Source: Methanococcoides sp. AM1
GTDB lineage: Archaea; Halobacteriota; Methanosarcinia; Methanosarcinales; Methanosarcinaceae
Reading direction: 5' to 3'
DNA: 64,000 bases
Assembly: GCF_900774055.1 (NCBI RefSeq)
Contig: NZ_CAAGSW010000001.1
Location: 327,797 to 391,796, forward strand
Made by a program: the position numbers and the translations under genes. This document shows, piece after piece, positions 16,402 through 25,205 of this stretch. Every line of letters starts with the position of its first letter. The first letter of the stretch is position 1. The notes under the pieces were generated by a model. It did not search any database, was not told where the DNA came from, and saw nothing but the letters and a program-made list of their open reading frames with translations.

Positions 16402-17997
16402 TCAGGTTGAGCTGATTTTTGCATTCATTTTTTCCAGAGTATCGACCTCAGGTGAATAATGCTTATTATCTCCCATCCTGACCCTTCTTGAGATCTCAAT
16501 CTCCATCTGCCTCATGAAATCATCCACAGTATTGCCCATGAGAATAACAGGCAGACCTCTTTTTTCCATCTCATCGAGAACCATGGAAGCATTATCACCT
16601 GAACGGAACTGCCGCGTTGGTGCCTTGAGATTCATTGCAAACGGATCGATCGTGCGGCCACCAATGAAAACCTCATCTATGTAGCCTTTCTCAAAAAGGT
16701 GGTTCAGGTAGTTCACAAAAGAAAAGGACCTGCCCCTGCGCTCATCTCTCAGGTATACAAACGGAAGTATCTTGTTCTTTCCGACAAGCTGCTGGCGTAT
16801 CATCTCAGTGCTTTCCACATCGTTGACCTCAGCTGCATTGAAGATCGTACAACCCTCAAGTTCCATCCAGCGAGGCTGCATTGACCTTATATAAGAATCC
16901 AGCTCCTCAAACGGGATCGGAACACTGCCAACCTCCTCGAGAACGTAGTTTAAAGAATGTACAGTTTCAGAACCCAGAAGACCCCTGTGCTCATCAGGAA
17001 CCACCACATTCCGGACAGTAGCCCCGCGCTTCTCGATCTCTTTTTTCATGTAATCCTGCAAAACCTCATTCTGCTCACAATTGATAACAACAGTACCTTT
17101 CGGGATCGAACGGGCAAAGGCTCGTGCAATTTCACTCTTATCGCTGCCAAGTGTGGAAAGGTGGTCCTGCCTTACATTGGTGACCACCACAATATGTGGT
17201 TTTACAAATACCTCATTGACCATCCTTGTGGTATATTCAGTAATGGCCTGGTTTTCAAAGATAGCAACGTCCTTCCTTTCATCCGGGGAATAGGACTCGA
17301 TCATAGGCACGAACTCCTGATACCCATGGATGTTCTCATAAAGCGTTACATTGGGACCCATTCTTTCGATAGGTATCGAAAATCCATTGATGATAAGATG
17401 AGGACGGTTTCCTGTAACTTTTGCCAGGGTATTGTAACCGCGCCTTGTAAATATCTCAGAGAGACGGTGAACAGTGGAAGACTTACCGCGAATTCCCACC
17501 ACATCAATGCGCATATCGGTCATTTCCAGAAGGTCACGGTGCTTGACACCTCTTTTTAAGAAGCAGTTAAAGCAACCAAAAGGACCATGATCCCCAACCT
17601 TGAGAGTCAGCAGGTCATCACTTTCATCCATTACGAAAACCTTGAGCGCACCGATCATATCCAAAAGTAGTTCTTTACGCATCTCTTTAGCTTCTTCATG
17701 AACCTCGAAGTGCTTTGCACTGCATGCAATGGTATTGCCACTACAGAATGTCAGGTGCCAGTCCTTAGCATCAGCATTGGTAATTTCCATTGAAGGGACC
17801 TCGTCAAGGCTGATATCCTGATATGCATCTATTCCCGCAAGTTTTGCAGCCATTGCACGGACACGGTCTACTTCCCTCCAGGCTTCGGATGAGCTTGAGA
17901 ACATCTTTCCGCTGTAAGCAAGGATCTCCTCCTTATTCCGCAATCTCCACGTCCATCCACCGGACTTATTGTATATCTCATAAGTTGCCCGTTTCAT
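16402..17997 (-). CDS. CapB/PgsB-like Mur ligase with N-terminal DUF1508-like repeats
   Basis: A 531-residue ATP-dependent amide ligase. The core has the P-loop VVGIRGKSSTVHRL (G168-S174), ENQAITEYT, and VTNVRQDHLSTLG. The last is the signature shared with CapB/PgsB, the subunit that polymerises glutamate by gamma-carboxyl activation. The N-terminus is unusual: two short repeats (about 4-45 and 79-112), each with a W-x-L and an S-x-x-x-F-x-x-x-x-E-A pattern, resemble DUF1508/YegP units. A CxxC pair (GCFNCF, 141-145) follows. It overlaps the CapC-like gene by 4 nt (ATGA), so the two are translated together. The likely product is a poly-gamma-glutamate or another gamma-linked polymer; CapA is not next to it. 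Enzyme class is well supported, substrate is inferred. Confidence 0.8.
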   Translation of the reverse strand: MKRATYEIYNKSGGWTWRLRNKEEILAYSGKMFSSSSEAWREVDRVRAMAAKLAGIDAYQDISLDEVPSMEITNADAKDWHLTFCSGNTIACSAKHFEVHEEAKEMRKELLLDMIGALKVFVMDESDDLLTLKVGDHGPFGCFNCFLKRGVKHRDLLEMTDMRIDVVGIRGKSSTVHRLSEIFTRRGYNTLAKVTGNRPHLIINGFSIPIERMGPNVTLYENIHGYQEFVPMIESYSPDERKDVAIFENQAITEYTTRMVNEVFVKPHIVVVTNVRQDHLSTLGSDKSEIARAFARSIPKGTVVINCEQNEVLQDYMKKEIEKRGATVRNVVVPDEHRGLLGSETVHSLNYVLEEVGSVPIPFEELDSYIRSMQPRWMELEGCTIFNAAEVNDVESTEMIRQQLVGKNKILPFVYLRDERRGRSFSFVNYLNHLFEKGYIDEVFIGGRTIDPFAMNLKAPTRQFRSGDNASMVLDEMEKRGLPVILMGNTVDDFMRQMEIEISRRVRMGDNKHYSPEVDTLEKMNAKISST

Positions 17998-19163
17998 TCA
18001 TCTTCCTCCGAGAACAGTGAAGCATTCCATACATGCTCATCCAGCGGTTTGGGAACCCAGTTGTATTTTACAAACGCTATTGAGATAGCCGCTCCCAGAG
18101 CAACCACAAGTAACTGGGCAGCACCAAATTCATGGAACAGAACCTGTGGTTGTCCTTCTCCAAGAGCCCTTGCAAGAACTATAAGCGGTGCCAGCAAAGA
18201 TAGCTGCAAAGGCACGAACAATTTTCTCTCTGCAGGAGGAGTTACATGAAGGTTATATGCATTCAAGCCCGCGATCAAACCAAGGAAGAATATCGACAGG
18301 CCACGCGATATCGGGAAAATGAGTGCTAATGGAATTGTTAACAGCAGAGAAATACAGGTCCCAAGCCCGATAAGGTTCCTTCCATAGAGCAATGTTGCTT
18401 TTTGTATCAGACTGATACCAATAAAAGAAGCAAAAAGATTGACAAAATAAAGTACAAAGAACCACTGGTTCTCAAGTGAGAATATCGCAAGTATAGCCAT
18501 TGAGACAACACCCACACGTATCCCGGCAGTCTTCCTGACAAACTCCGAAAGTACCAGGGAGAACATGAAAAGGATAAATGCAGAAAATCGATCGATGATC
18601 GCAGGTGCAGGGTAAGTATCAACAGCTGCATTCTTTAAGACTGCCAGATCAGATGTCGGGCTAAAAAGAATTGCCGGGGTAAGACCACCTATTGCTTCGC
18701 TGACAGCGGGGTCCACAAGTAACCAGGCTGCTGCCAGAAGTCCAATGAATATGCATACAGATGCTGATATATCATGTAACCTGTACTCCGGCTTGATCCT
18801 GGAATAATTGTAAGCTGCAAGTCCCGGAAGGATGCTGCCAAAGAACACGACATCGGTAAGGTCATAGCCTACCCCTTTCATAAAAAAGAGAGCTATAACA
18901 GGCAATACAGAACCAAGCAACAGTGTTGCAACAAGCTCATCCCTTCCATAGATCATGGTCTTCTTCTGCAGGTAACGAAGCCCCAGATAAGCAATTATGG
19001 CACCTGCGAGAAACAACGGAAGCATAAGGAAATTCTTGCACGTATAGACCGCAAGGACCGGTACGACTATGACTCCTCCAAGACGGTAACCGAACAACTG
19101 GGTCAGGAGTATGACCGAAATAATCCCAATTAATGCAAGTAACACCGCGAGAAGCATAATCAA
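17994..19163 (-). CDS. CapC/PgsC-like membrane protein, doubled
   Basis: A 389-residue integral membrane protein with roughly ten to twelve helices. Two halves look homologous. The first has FGYRLGGVIVVPVLAVY and later LQKKTMIYGRDELVATLLLGSVLPV. The second has TAGIRVGVVSMAILAIF and IQKATLLYGRNLIGLGTCISLLLTIPL. This pattern (R-x-G then YGR) is typical of CapC/PgsC, which is ~150 residues in Bacillus, so this protein appears to be a tandem duplication fused in one chain. CapC forms the membrane part of the poly-gamma-glutamate synthetase with CapB. The stop overlap with the next gene (ATGA) supports a complex. It heads a two-gene unit. Confidence 0.78.
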   Translation of the reverse strand: MIMLLAVLLALIGIISVILLTQLFGYRLGGVIVVPVLAVYTCKNFLMLPLFLAGAIIAYLGLRYLQKKTMIYGRDELVATLLLGSVLPVIALFFMKGVGYDLTDVVFFGSILPGLAAYNYSRIKPEYRLHDISASVCIFIGLLAAAWLLVDPAVSEAIGGLTPAILFSPTSDLAVLKNAAVDTYPAPAIIDRFSAFILFMFSLVLSEFVRKTAGIRVGVVSMAILAIFSLENQWFFVLYFVNLFASFIGISLIQKATLLYGRNLIGLGTCISLLLTIPLALIFPISRGLSIFFLGLIAGLNAYNLHVTPPAERKLFVPLQLSLLAPLIVLARALGEGQPQVLFHEFGAAQLLVVALGAAISIAFVKYNWVPKPLDEHVWNASLFSEEDE

Positions 19164-19217
19164 TAGATGATTTGGGATTATATAATAAGTCTGGTATGTG
19201 AAATTGCATAAAGAAAT

Positions 19218-19739
19218 TCAGTCAAATATCTGCTCTTTTGTGGATTGGTTTTTTAATGAAAACACAAGTCCTGAGCTTTCATCCACCACCCTCTCAGCTC
19301 TGACAAAACTCCCTTTGATACCAACATTCTCCCCTTCATACCATGTCCCAAACACCCGGACATTGCCATCTTTTGAAACCGGGCAGATCCCCGAATAGAC
19401 AACAATAACAGAACCTTTATCGCTGCGGACAGTGAAAACACTTTCATATCTGCCGAATATTTTCCCCAATACGATACCTATCGGAATTCCAACAAAGGAA
19501 TTTGCCTTCTCATATATCCTTGAATCACCAAGTACCAGACCCTCAAATTCCTCCTGGGCAGAAGTTATTTTTGATGCTTTTATACCTCCAATATCCTTTA
19601 CCGGGATCAAAAATATAACTAAAACAAGTAAAGCTATCAAAACCCCTGAGAACAATTGTCCTATGTAATAGCTATAAGCCAGTATTGCCACTATCAATGC
19701 GATCCCAATGATGATCTTATTATCTGAAATACTACCCAT
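19218..19739 (-). CDS. Membrane-anchored protein, unknown
   Basis: A 173-residue protein with two N-terminal hydrophobic helices (about 9-25 and 27-46) separated by a tight turn, followed by a beta-rich soluble domain (SVIVVYSGICPV, VRVFGTWYEG). The layout resembles small NfeD-like or OB-type membrane proteins, but I cannot place it in a family. AGGTGATTAA precedes the ATG closely, a strong ribosome binding site. The start is 17 nt from the stop of the upstream secreted-protein gene (19757), so they form an operon with it. Confidence 0.7.
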   Translation of the reverse strand: MGSISDNKIIIGIALIVAILAYSYYIGQLFSGVLIALLVLVIFLIPVKDIGGIKASKITSAQEEFEGLVLGDSRIYEKANSFVGIPIGIVLGKIFGRYESVFTVRSDKGSVIVVYSGICPVSKDGNVRVFGTWYEGENVGIKGSFVRAERVVDESSGLVFSLKNQSTKEQIFD

Positions 19740-19756
19740 TTAATCACCTGAACTCA

Positions 19757-20569
19757 TTATTTGTACACGCCCTCGCCGGTAACTACCTGACCTTTTACAG
19801 TTACCCAGCCATCCTGTTCTCCAGTAAGTTCTGCAAAAATACGGTCATTGTAACCATTGTAGCTCCAGCCATACACCCACCACTGGTTCAGGCCTTCCAT
19901 TCTCACTGAGATCCGTACATTGTTGTCAGAACTTGTTTCATAATCCGCATAGATACGGCTCTCATATTCGTAGAACTGAGTTTCTTCTCCCCGGGATACA
20001 GGATGTGCAGGATCGTACACCGTCATCTCCAGACCATACTTTGGGCCTAACATCGATTCGTTCCCAAAAGGACATATAGTATTTATTTCCGGCTCCACCT
20101 CTAGGTTCATCCCAAAGCCAAATAGATCCAGAACCGGAGTTTCATCCGAGTATTTATCAGAGGTCATCCACTCATCTTCAACACTAGGATCATTTACAGG
20201 AGCATCTTCAGGAACCGCAACAGGATACGAATGATAGGTCGGGACGATCTCATCTGCACTAATACCAAGCATAGGACCGTACTCCGTATCGACAAGACTA
20301 AAATTCCACCCTTTCGGCATATTATGAAGGTTCTCAGAAATTAGACTTTCAGCAACTACTGACCTGTTTTCAAAGACAGGAACCGGCAGGTAAAATGTAA
20401 CATTTTCCAGTGTAGAAGTGGTCGAAATAATTACATTATACTCATAGTCGCTTCTGTAACTGTCCTCATAGGACTTTTCACCGCTGTAAATTCCTATAGC
20501 AGCAATTACAACCAGCACTAAAACAAAAAATAAAATAACTCCTGCTGCCAATTTCCCAAACCAGTTCAT
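19757..20569 (-). CDS. Membrane-anchored extracellular protein, unknown
   Basis: A protein of 270 residues with one N-terminal transmembrane anchor (about residues 8-27) and a long outer domain rich in Asp/Glu, Tyr and Asn. Repeated aromatic and acidic patches (for example WWVYGWSYNGYNDRIF) are typical of surface beta domains. No family is recognised. I use the ATG ending at 20569 because GGTGATT lies four nt upstream. It belongs to a short operon with the membrane protein at 19218 and perhaps the secreted protein at 20599. Confidence 0.7.
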   Translation of the reverse strand: MNWFGKLAAGVILFFVLVLVVIAAIGIYSGEKSYEDSYRSDYEYNVIISTTSTLENVTFYLPVPVFENRSVVAESLISENLHNMPKGWNFSLVDTEYGPMLGISADEIVPTYHSYPVAVPEDAPVNDPSVEDEWMTSDKYSDETPVLDLFGFGMNLEVEPEINTICPFGNESMLGPKYGLEMTVYDPAHPVSRGEETQFYEYESRIYADYETSSDNNVRISVRMEGLNQWWVYGWSYNGYNDRIFAELTGEQDGWVTVKGQVVTGEGVYK

Positions 20570-20598
20570 AAGCAATCACCAAAAATATGCCATCCCGT

Positions 20599-21072
20599 TC
20601 AATAATCAAATGCTAACGAAGGGTTTGTGAGGATAAGTAGTTCTACTTCCCCCACAGGTAACAGATATCCATATACCTCATCCAGCTTTGGGTTTGAAGG
20701 GTCAACACCGTATGTCTCATTATATCGTTGCCTTGCATCCGCTTCGATCGCAAGCATTTCCTCTTGAGTTATGACCATATCATAGTCCTCCCCTTCCACC
20801 ATACCTTCAGGAGGCACTCCTGTTTCAGTTACGATTAACCTCACATCACTCTTCAGCACAGTACCCTCCAGATAATGAGGAAGTTGCCCCTTTGCAAATT
20901 TTATATCGTTCTCAGAAATGTTGTATTTATGATAAAGCTCCTGCAATTCATCATCATTATAACTTATATCCGCTGACGTATTGCCATCTTCACCGTGATC
21001 TAAACCCACAGCCAGAATAACAATCGAGCACAATGAGATAAACAGAAGAAGTGCTGCCAATACTTTTCTCAT
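20599..21072 (-). CDS. Secreted or anchored small protein, unknown
   Basis: A 157-residue protein with a signal-anchor (KVLAALLLFISLCSIVILAV) and an acidic outer domain. There is no lipobox cysteine in the usual position and no known domain. A GGGTGTAT ribosome binding element precedes the ATG. It lies 29 nt upstream of the gene starting at 20569 and probably heads the same transcript. The three-gene set probably makes surface components, but nothing in the sequence reveals the task. Confidence 0.65.
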   Translation of the reverse strand: MRKVLAALLLFISLCSIVILAVGLDHGEDGNTSADISYNDDELQELYHKYNISENDIKFAKGQLPHYLEGTVLKSDVRLIVTETGVPPEGMVEGEDYDMVITQEEMLAIEADARQRYNETYGVDPSNPKLDEVYGYLLPVGEVELLILTNPSLAFDY

Positions 21073-21148
21073 ATAATATACACCCTTAAAAATCCATAAA
21101 TCTGCATCGGGCAGCCGACCAAAAAGACCGGTTGCCCTAATGTCAACA

Positions 21149-22237
21149 TCAGTTCATCGATCCTGCGATTTCCAACAACTCATCCTTATCCAGGGAACCA
21201 GTTATCGTCAGATCGATGCCATCCACATCCCATCGAAGCATTTTATTTCCATAAACTTCGACAAAGTCCCCGGGAGAGCCATTGACATCAACACTCTCGG
21301 AACCAGAGAACTCCGTTGGTCCGGGAAAACCGGATTCATAGAAAATTTCAGTTATATGAAGATTTGAGTCGTCATTTTTGTACATCAGGGTTACTCTTTG
21401 CAGAACCTGACTCCCGGAAGTGAACTCACTGTTATCGAACAATGATGCATGGTCGAACTCGTAACCCTCTGGCACATAGGACGGGAGGAGGATCTCAAAA
21501 TCTGCTTTTTCCTGTGCTTCCTCTAATGTAATATCCTCAGGAAGTGCAAACTCATTCATGTCAATGGTAGTAACTTCTGCACCTTCAGGGATATCGAACT
21601 CGAATACTTCATCTGAAATACCGGTATTCACCTGCAAATTGCGGACCTCTGCTGAAATAATTACATTTCCATCAGGATCATATATATCATACTTCAACGG
21701 CATCCAGGTCTCTTCGTCAACCCAGACCTTGATATTGCCGGTAAATATAGAACCGGATGATTCTTCCTCTTTTGGCCCCAGGGTCATTATGAAAGTATTT
21801 CTACCGTCGATCTTTTCCATTCCGGAAAAAGAAACATCACTTTCATTAAGGAAATTCGCAATAAGACCAGCATAATTTAGTTCCTGACCCAGATCAACAT
21901 CCGGCATTTCCATGACTACGACCGAGTTCTGCCGGGGATCATATGTCCACATGGTCTCACCATTGGAAACAACAATTGTACCTGCCTGTTCTGCAGGCTG
22001 TTTAGTGAATGACCTCATCTTCTCTTTTTTCTGAACCATATCCTGCTCCATAACGGATTCCTGGCCCATGAGTGACATTGTCATATACAACGTGAATGAA
22101 GAGTCCTCAATAAGGTCATTTTTCTGTTGCATTTGTTCTGCGATCTCTTCTGCTGAGACCTGATCATCCACACACCCTGCTGATAAAAATGCAGAGAATA
22201 CCATAAGGAAAATAAACAAGATCTTGGTTCTTTTCAT
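21149..22237 (-). CDS. LolA-like lipoprotein with DUF4367-type C-terminus
   Basis: A 362-residue lipoprotein. The signal peptide ends in lipobox LSAGC (cysteine near residue 22). Residues ~30-220 resemble the LolA/LppX-like fold used for lipid or signal binding: QDMVQKKEKMRSF, TMWTYDPRQNSVVVMEM, KVWVDEETWMPLKYDIYD. Residues ~240-362 match the DUF4367 pattern (FEILLPSYVPEGYEF, GIDLTITGSLDKDELLEIAGSM), seen in regulators of extracytoplasmic factors. The start at 22237 follows AGTGAT at good spacing; the upstream Met at 22249 lies before it. Its partner is unknown. Confidence 0.75.
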   Translation of the reverse strand: MKRTKILFIFLMVFSAFLSAGCVDDQVSAEEIAEQMQQKNDLIEDSSFTLYMTMSLMGQESVMEQDMVQKKEKMRSFTKQPAEQAGTIVVSNGETMWTYDPRQNSVVVMEMPDVDLGQELNYAGLIANFLNESDVSFSGMEKIDGRNTFIMTLGPKEEESSGSIFTGNIKVWVDEETWMPLKYDIYDPDGNVIISAEVRNLQVNTGISDEVFEFDIPEGAEVTTIDMNEFALPEDITLEEAQEKADFEILLPSYVPEGYEFDHASLFDNSEFTSGSQVLQRVTLMYKNDDSNLHITEIFYESGFPGPTEFSGSESVDVNGSPGDFVEVYGNKMLRWDVDGIDLTITGSLDKDELLEIAGSMN

Positions 22238-22395
22238 ATTGATCATCACTTCAATTCACGACATATTTTATGCCGGAAGGTTTATGTTTGAATTTTACAA
22301 TGTAAGTAAACATAATAAAAGTTTTGCTTCTGAGTGAAAATTAATTGGAGAAAGTATTTTAATTTAAGAATAAGAATATCCGGAAGAAGTTGATC

Positions 22396-22764
22396 ATGCA
22401 ACGAAAAGTAGGAAAAACATTAGGGATCACAAGCGGCCTGTTAGTGATCATCACAGGTGTATATATGTTTGCAGTTACAGTCGGCGGTCTAAGAATAGGT
22501 GGAAGCGGCATAATATATGGGGTGCCTTCTGTATTTGGAATTTACGACCCCGAAATTATCATGTCAGGATTCTGCCTTTTGATAATGATCTTTGGAGCGA
22601 TGGGGATTGCAGGAGGAATATATGCTGAAAAGGATCATCGGCTTGCAGGCATATTAATGATCATACCAGGCATCTTCGGATTTGCATTACTAAGTGTGAT
22701 GTGGACACCGATTGGGGCCATGCTTATTCTGGGAGGGGGACTGACCCTAAGGTCGGGCAAATGA
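22396..22764 (+). CDS. Small membrane protein with four helices
   Basis: A protein of 122 residues that is almost wholly hydrophobic: helices at about 8-28, 47-68, 76-93 and 97-115, separated by short Gly-rich loops (VGGLRIGGSG, GAMGIAGG). No family is recognised. I choose the ATG at 22396 with GGAAG upstream rather than the TTG two codons earlier. It is transcribed away from the LolA-like lipoprotein gene and ends 18 nt from the stop of a convergent gene. Confidence 0.65.
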   Translation: MQRKVGKTLGITSGLLVIITGVYMFAVTVGGLRIGGSGIIYGVPSVFGIYDPEIIMSGFCLLIMIFGAMGIAGGIYAEKDHRLAGILMIIPGIFGFALLSVMWTPIGAMLILGGGLTLRSGK

Positions 22765-22781
22765 AGACTTCCGGGATAAAA

Positions 22782-23204
22782 TCAATATTTTCCCGTCAAT
22801 TTGGCGATAGCCCTGTGTACACCATGAATGCTCAGATCACTGCCTAAGTACATCATTGGACACCTGCCCGTAAAACAGGTGTGTTCAGCACATAATTCCC
22901 GTACGGCAGGCGTATCGGTTCTCCAGTGGATCCAGGTATTGACAACACCCTTTTCAAAGAGTTCCTTCATTGCATCTGCGGGTTCCATTGTTGTCAGCCC
23001 TATCACTGCATTCTCAACACCATCCGGGACTTCTCCTACGGACTTGATAGCATCCAGCCCCGGCCTGTCGGAAAGATCTACATAATGGACAGTTTTACCA
23101 CGCTTTTTCATCTCATTGGCCGCCCACTTGATCGCAGGTTTTGTTTTGTCATCTACCACGACATACTCATCTGCATTCCAGAACTCTGAATAATCCATTC
23201 CCAT
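22782..23204 (-). CDS. CoA-binding (Rossmann) domain protein
   Basis: A 140-residue single-domain protein with a Rossmann-like alternation of strand and helix: YVVVDD, WAANEMKKRGKTVHYVDLS, ENAVIGLTTMEPADAMKELFEKGVVNTWIH. This resembles CoA_binding domain proteins, in which a nucleotide or CoA is bound without catalysis. The tail carries cysteines in a C-x4-C-x4-C pattern (AEHTCFTGRCPMMYL), not usual in bacterial relatives. The start at 23204 has GGGGAGTG six nt upstream. A TATA-like TTTATTATAAATC at about 23236-23248 gives a leader of under 25 nt. Substrate unknown. Confidence 0.65.
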   Translation of the reverse strand: MGMDYSEFWNADEYVVVDDKTKPAIKWAANEMKKRGKTVHYVDLSDRPGLDAIKSVGEVPDGVENAVIGLTTMEPADAMKELFEKGVVNTWIHWRTDTPAVRELCAEHTCFTGRCPMMYLGSDLSIHGVHRAIAKLTGKY

Positions 23205-23575
23205 ATGTAGCACTCCCCGCATAATAAAAAATAATTGATTTATAATAAAATGTAATTAATTGCTTAAATCAATCTTATACCTCGTCCTTTAAAATACCTT
23301 CTATTTGCTTTTTTGTCAGGTTCACACCCCTTAAATTGCCTAATATTACACAGATCTATCCGAAAAATGCAAAATATCTTGTCCTGAATAATAATCTCCA
23401 GTGGAAATGAGGGGGTTTATGCGGACGTACATCCGCTTTCTCATTAATGGACAATGCTTTCCTAACCCGGTATGTTTATTAATAACATATAGAATCCTTA
23501 CAGATAACAATGGAAACCAAAATATAGCACATACAAACAACTACGTACCTGTTAAAACAAAAAAGAGGAGATAAA
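23205..23575. promoter_or_regulatory. Divergent intergenic region with a structured element
   Basis: Besides the minus-strand TATA (about 23236-23248) and a plus-strand TTTATTAATAAC near 23478, it has a two-part hairpin at 23406-23445. AATGAG/CTCATT is the outer stem and GCGGA/TCCGC the inner stem around CGTACA. No open reading frame is convincing. The hairpin could be a small RNA or part of a 5' leader. Confidence 0.4.
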
Positions 23576-23989
23576 TTGGATCAGATAAAAGAGTTCTTCA
23601 AAAGAGACAAATTTGCAGAATACATCAACGCCGAGCTTCTGGAAGTCTCAGAAGGATACGCAAAAGCAAAAATGGACATTCAGGAACACCACCTCAATGG
23701 GGTAGGCATTGTACAGGGAGGAGCAACATTCACCCTTGCAGACTTCACTTTTGCAGCTGCTGCCAATTCCCACGGAACAGTTGCAGTTGCCATAAATGCA
23801 ACAATTTCCTTTGTAACAGCTGCAACCTCAGGAACCCTTATAGCCGAAGCACAGGAGACCTCAAGGAACCCGAAGATAGCAACCTATACAATCGAAGTTA
23901 CCGATGACAACAGAAATACCATTGCCATCTTCCAGGGAATGGTATACAGGAAAAAACAGACATTAGAATCATTTATTGGTCAGGCGTAA
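23576..23989 (+). CDS. PaaI-type hotdog-fold thioesterase
   Basis: A 137-residue hotdog protein of the PaaI/YbgC group, which hydrolyses acyl-CoA thioesters. The central helix and active region read HLNGVGIVQGGATFTLADFTFAAAAN, where the acidic residue in LADF is the usual catalytic aspartate, and the strand AINATISFVTAATSGTLIAEA follows. The start is a TTG with a strong GGAGAT site six nt upstream; no ATG is available nearby. The last 21 nt overlap the convergent HAD phosphatase gene. Possible roles are clearing CoA esters of aromatic or fatty acids; substrate not predicted. Confidence 0.88.
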   Translation: MDQIKEFFKRDKFAEYINAELLEVSEGYAKAKMDIQEHHLNGVGIVQGGATFTLADFTFAAAANSHGTVAVAINATISFVTAATSGTLIAEAQETSRNPKIATYTIEVTDDNRNTIAIFQGMVYRKKQTLESFIGQA

Positions 23990-24655
23990 GGATTCGACCT
24001 CGTCTTTTTCCAGATGTTCGAGCCCAAGCAGGAATTCCTTCAGCACCCGGTGATCGTCCACTATTTTGTCAGCATTGATAATGCTTTCTTTACTGACATA
24101 AGTAGGCACACCCACACAGAACATACCGGCCCTGTTCGCAGCCTCCACGCCCATTGGTGCATTCTCCACCACAAGGCAATCACTCCGGTCAATATTCAAC
24201 ATCTCAGCAACTTTAAGGAAAGGGTCGGGTGCAGGTTTTCCATTTTCTACATCCTCGCCACTGAGAACAATGTCGAAAATACCATCGAACAATCTGCCAA
24301 TAACATCATGCACGATATTCCTGTCAGCACCTGAGACCACTGAAAGGATGAAACGCTCCCTCAATATCGGAAGGCACTCATCGATTTCCCTGAAAGACTT
24401 CAACACAAGTATCCTTGCAAACTCTGCCCTGTATCTTTTTATCAGGCCATCGACATCAAAATCAAGAGGATCGATCCCTTCCTTCTCAAGCAGGAAACTG
24501 ACGATCTCTACGGTCTTCGACCCTTCTTTGTCGTAGATGTCCTGTTTATCCATATTGATGCCCAATTCATCAAAGATATGCTGCATAGCCTCGGTATGGT
24601 AGGACATAGAGTCCACCAGCACACCATCCATATCGAATATCAGAACTTTTAGCAC
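23969..24655 (-). CDS. HAD phosphatase (beta-phosphoglucomutase-like)
   Basis: A 228-residue HAD-superfamily hydrolase. The catalytic motif FDMDGVLVDS is at residues 6-15, motif II sits in LSVVSGADRN, motif III is GKPAPDPFLKVAEML, and motif IV lies in CLVVENAPMGVEAANRAGM. The helical cap between motifs I and II places it with PGM/phosphoglycolate-type phosphatases, acting on small sugar phosphates. The start is GTG with AGGTGT upstream. Its 3' end overlaps the convergent thioesterase gene by 21 bp. The real substrate cannot be told from sequence. Confidence 0.88.
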   Translation of the reverse strand: MLKVLIFDMDGVLVDSMSYHTEAMQHIFDELGINMDKQDIYDKEGSKTVEIVSFLLEKEGIDPLDFDVDGLIKRYRAEFARILVLKSFREIDECLPILRERFILSVVSGADRNIVHDVIGRLFDGIFDIVLSGEDVENGKPAPDPFLKVAEMLNIDRSDCLVVENAPMGVEAANRAGMFCVGVPTYVSKESIINADKIVDDHRVLKEFLLGLEHLEKDEVESLRLTNK

Positions 24656-24802
24656 AACTTACACCTGGAATAGATAAAACTCTAAAAATAATCAGGATCC
24701 ATGTTTAAATTAACATAATTTACTGATGTGAACAATAATAAAAAGCATACACTGTAAATGCAGATATATCTGAAACATATACAGACACGATCTGCCCTAC
24801 AA

Positions 24803-25195
24803 TTATTTTAACCTGATCTCGTTCTCATGCTTGTGAAGAGCCATCTCGATATTGGACTTTAGGTCCTGTTCCTTGAACGGCTTTGAGATGTAACCATAAG
24901 GTTCGGCGAGTTTCGCCCTTTCGAGGGTCTTATCATCAGTATATGCTGTAAGGAAGATCACCGGGATATCAAATTTTTCCCTAATCTTTTCAGCTGCCTC
25001 AATGCCGTCCATTTCACCTCTGAGCATGACATCCATTAACACAAGATCAGGATAGAATAAATCCGCTTTTACAATAGCATCCTCACCTGAAGAAGCCGTG
25101 CCGACTACGGAATACCCCATCATTTCAAGCTTGTTCTTTATGCTTAAAGCAACGATATTCTCATCCTCGACGACTAAAATATTTGCCTGTTTCAT
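24803..25195 (-). CDS. Response regulator, receiver domain only
   Basis: A 130-residue CheY-like receiver domain. Acidic pocket VVEDEN, the phospho-accepting aspartate in LVLMDVML, the T/A switch in FLTAYTD, and the lysine in YISKPFKE are all there. There is no output domain, so it acts by protein contact or passes phosphate on. I start at the Met at 25195 ([11 protein letters not shown]), which has AAGGTCAC upstream; the longer frame to 25228 overlaps the kinase. It directly follows the sensor kinase (11-nt gap), so the two form a cognate pair. Confidence 0.9.
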   Translation of the reverse strand: MKQANILVVEDENIVALSIKNKLEMMGYSVVGTASSGEDAIVKADLFYPDLVLMDVMLRGEMDGIEAAEKIREKFDIPVIFLTAYTDDKTLERAKLAEPYGYISKPFKEQDLKSNIEMALHKHENEIRLK

Positions 25196-25205
25196 CTTGT
25201 GACCT

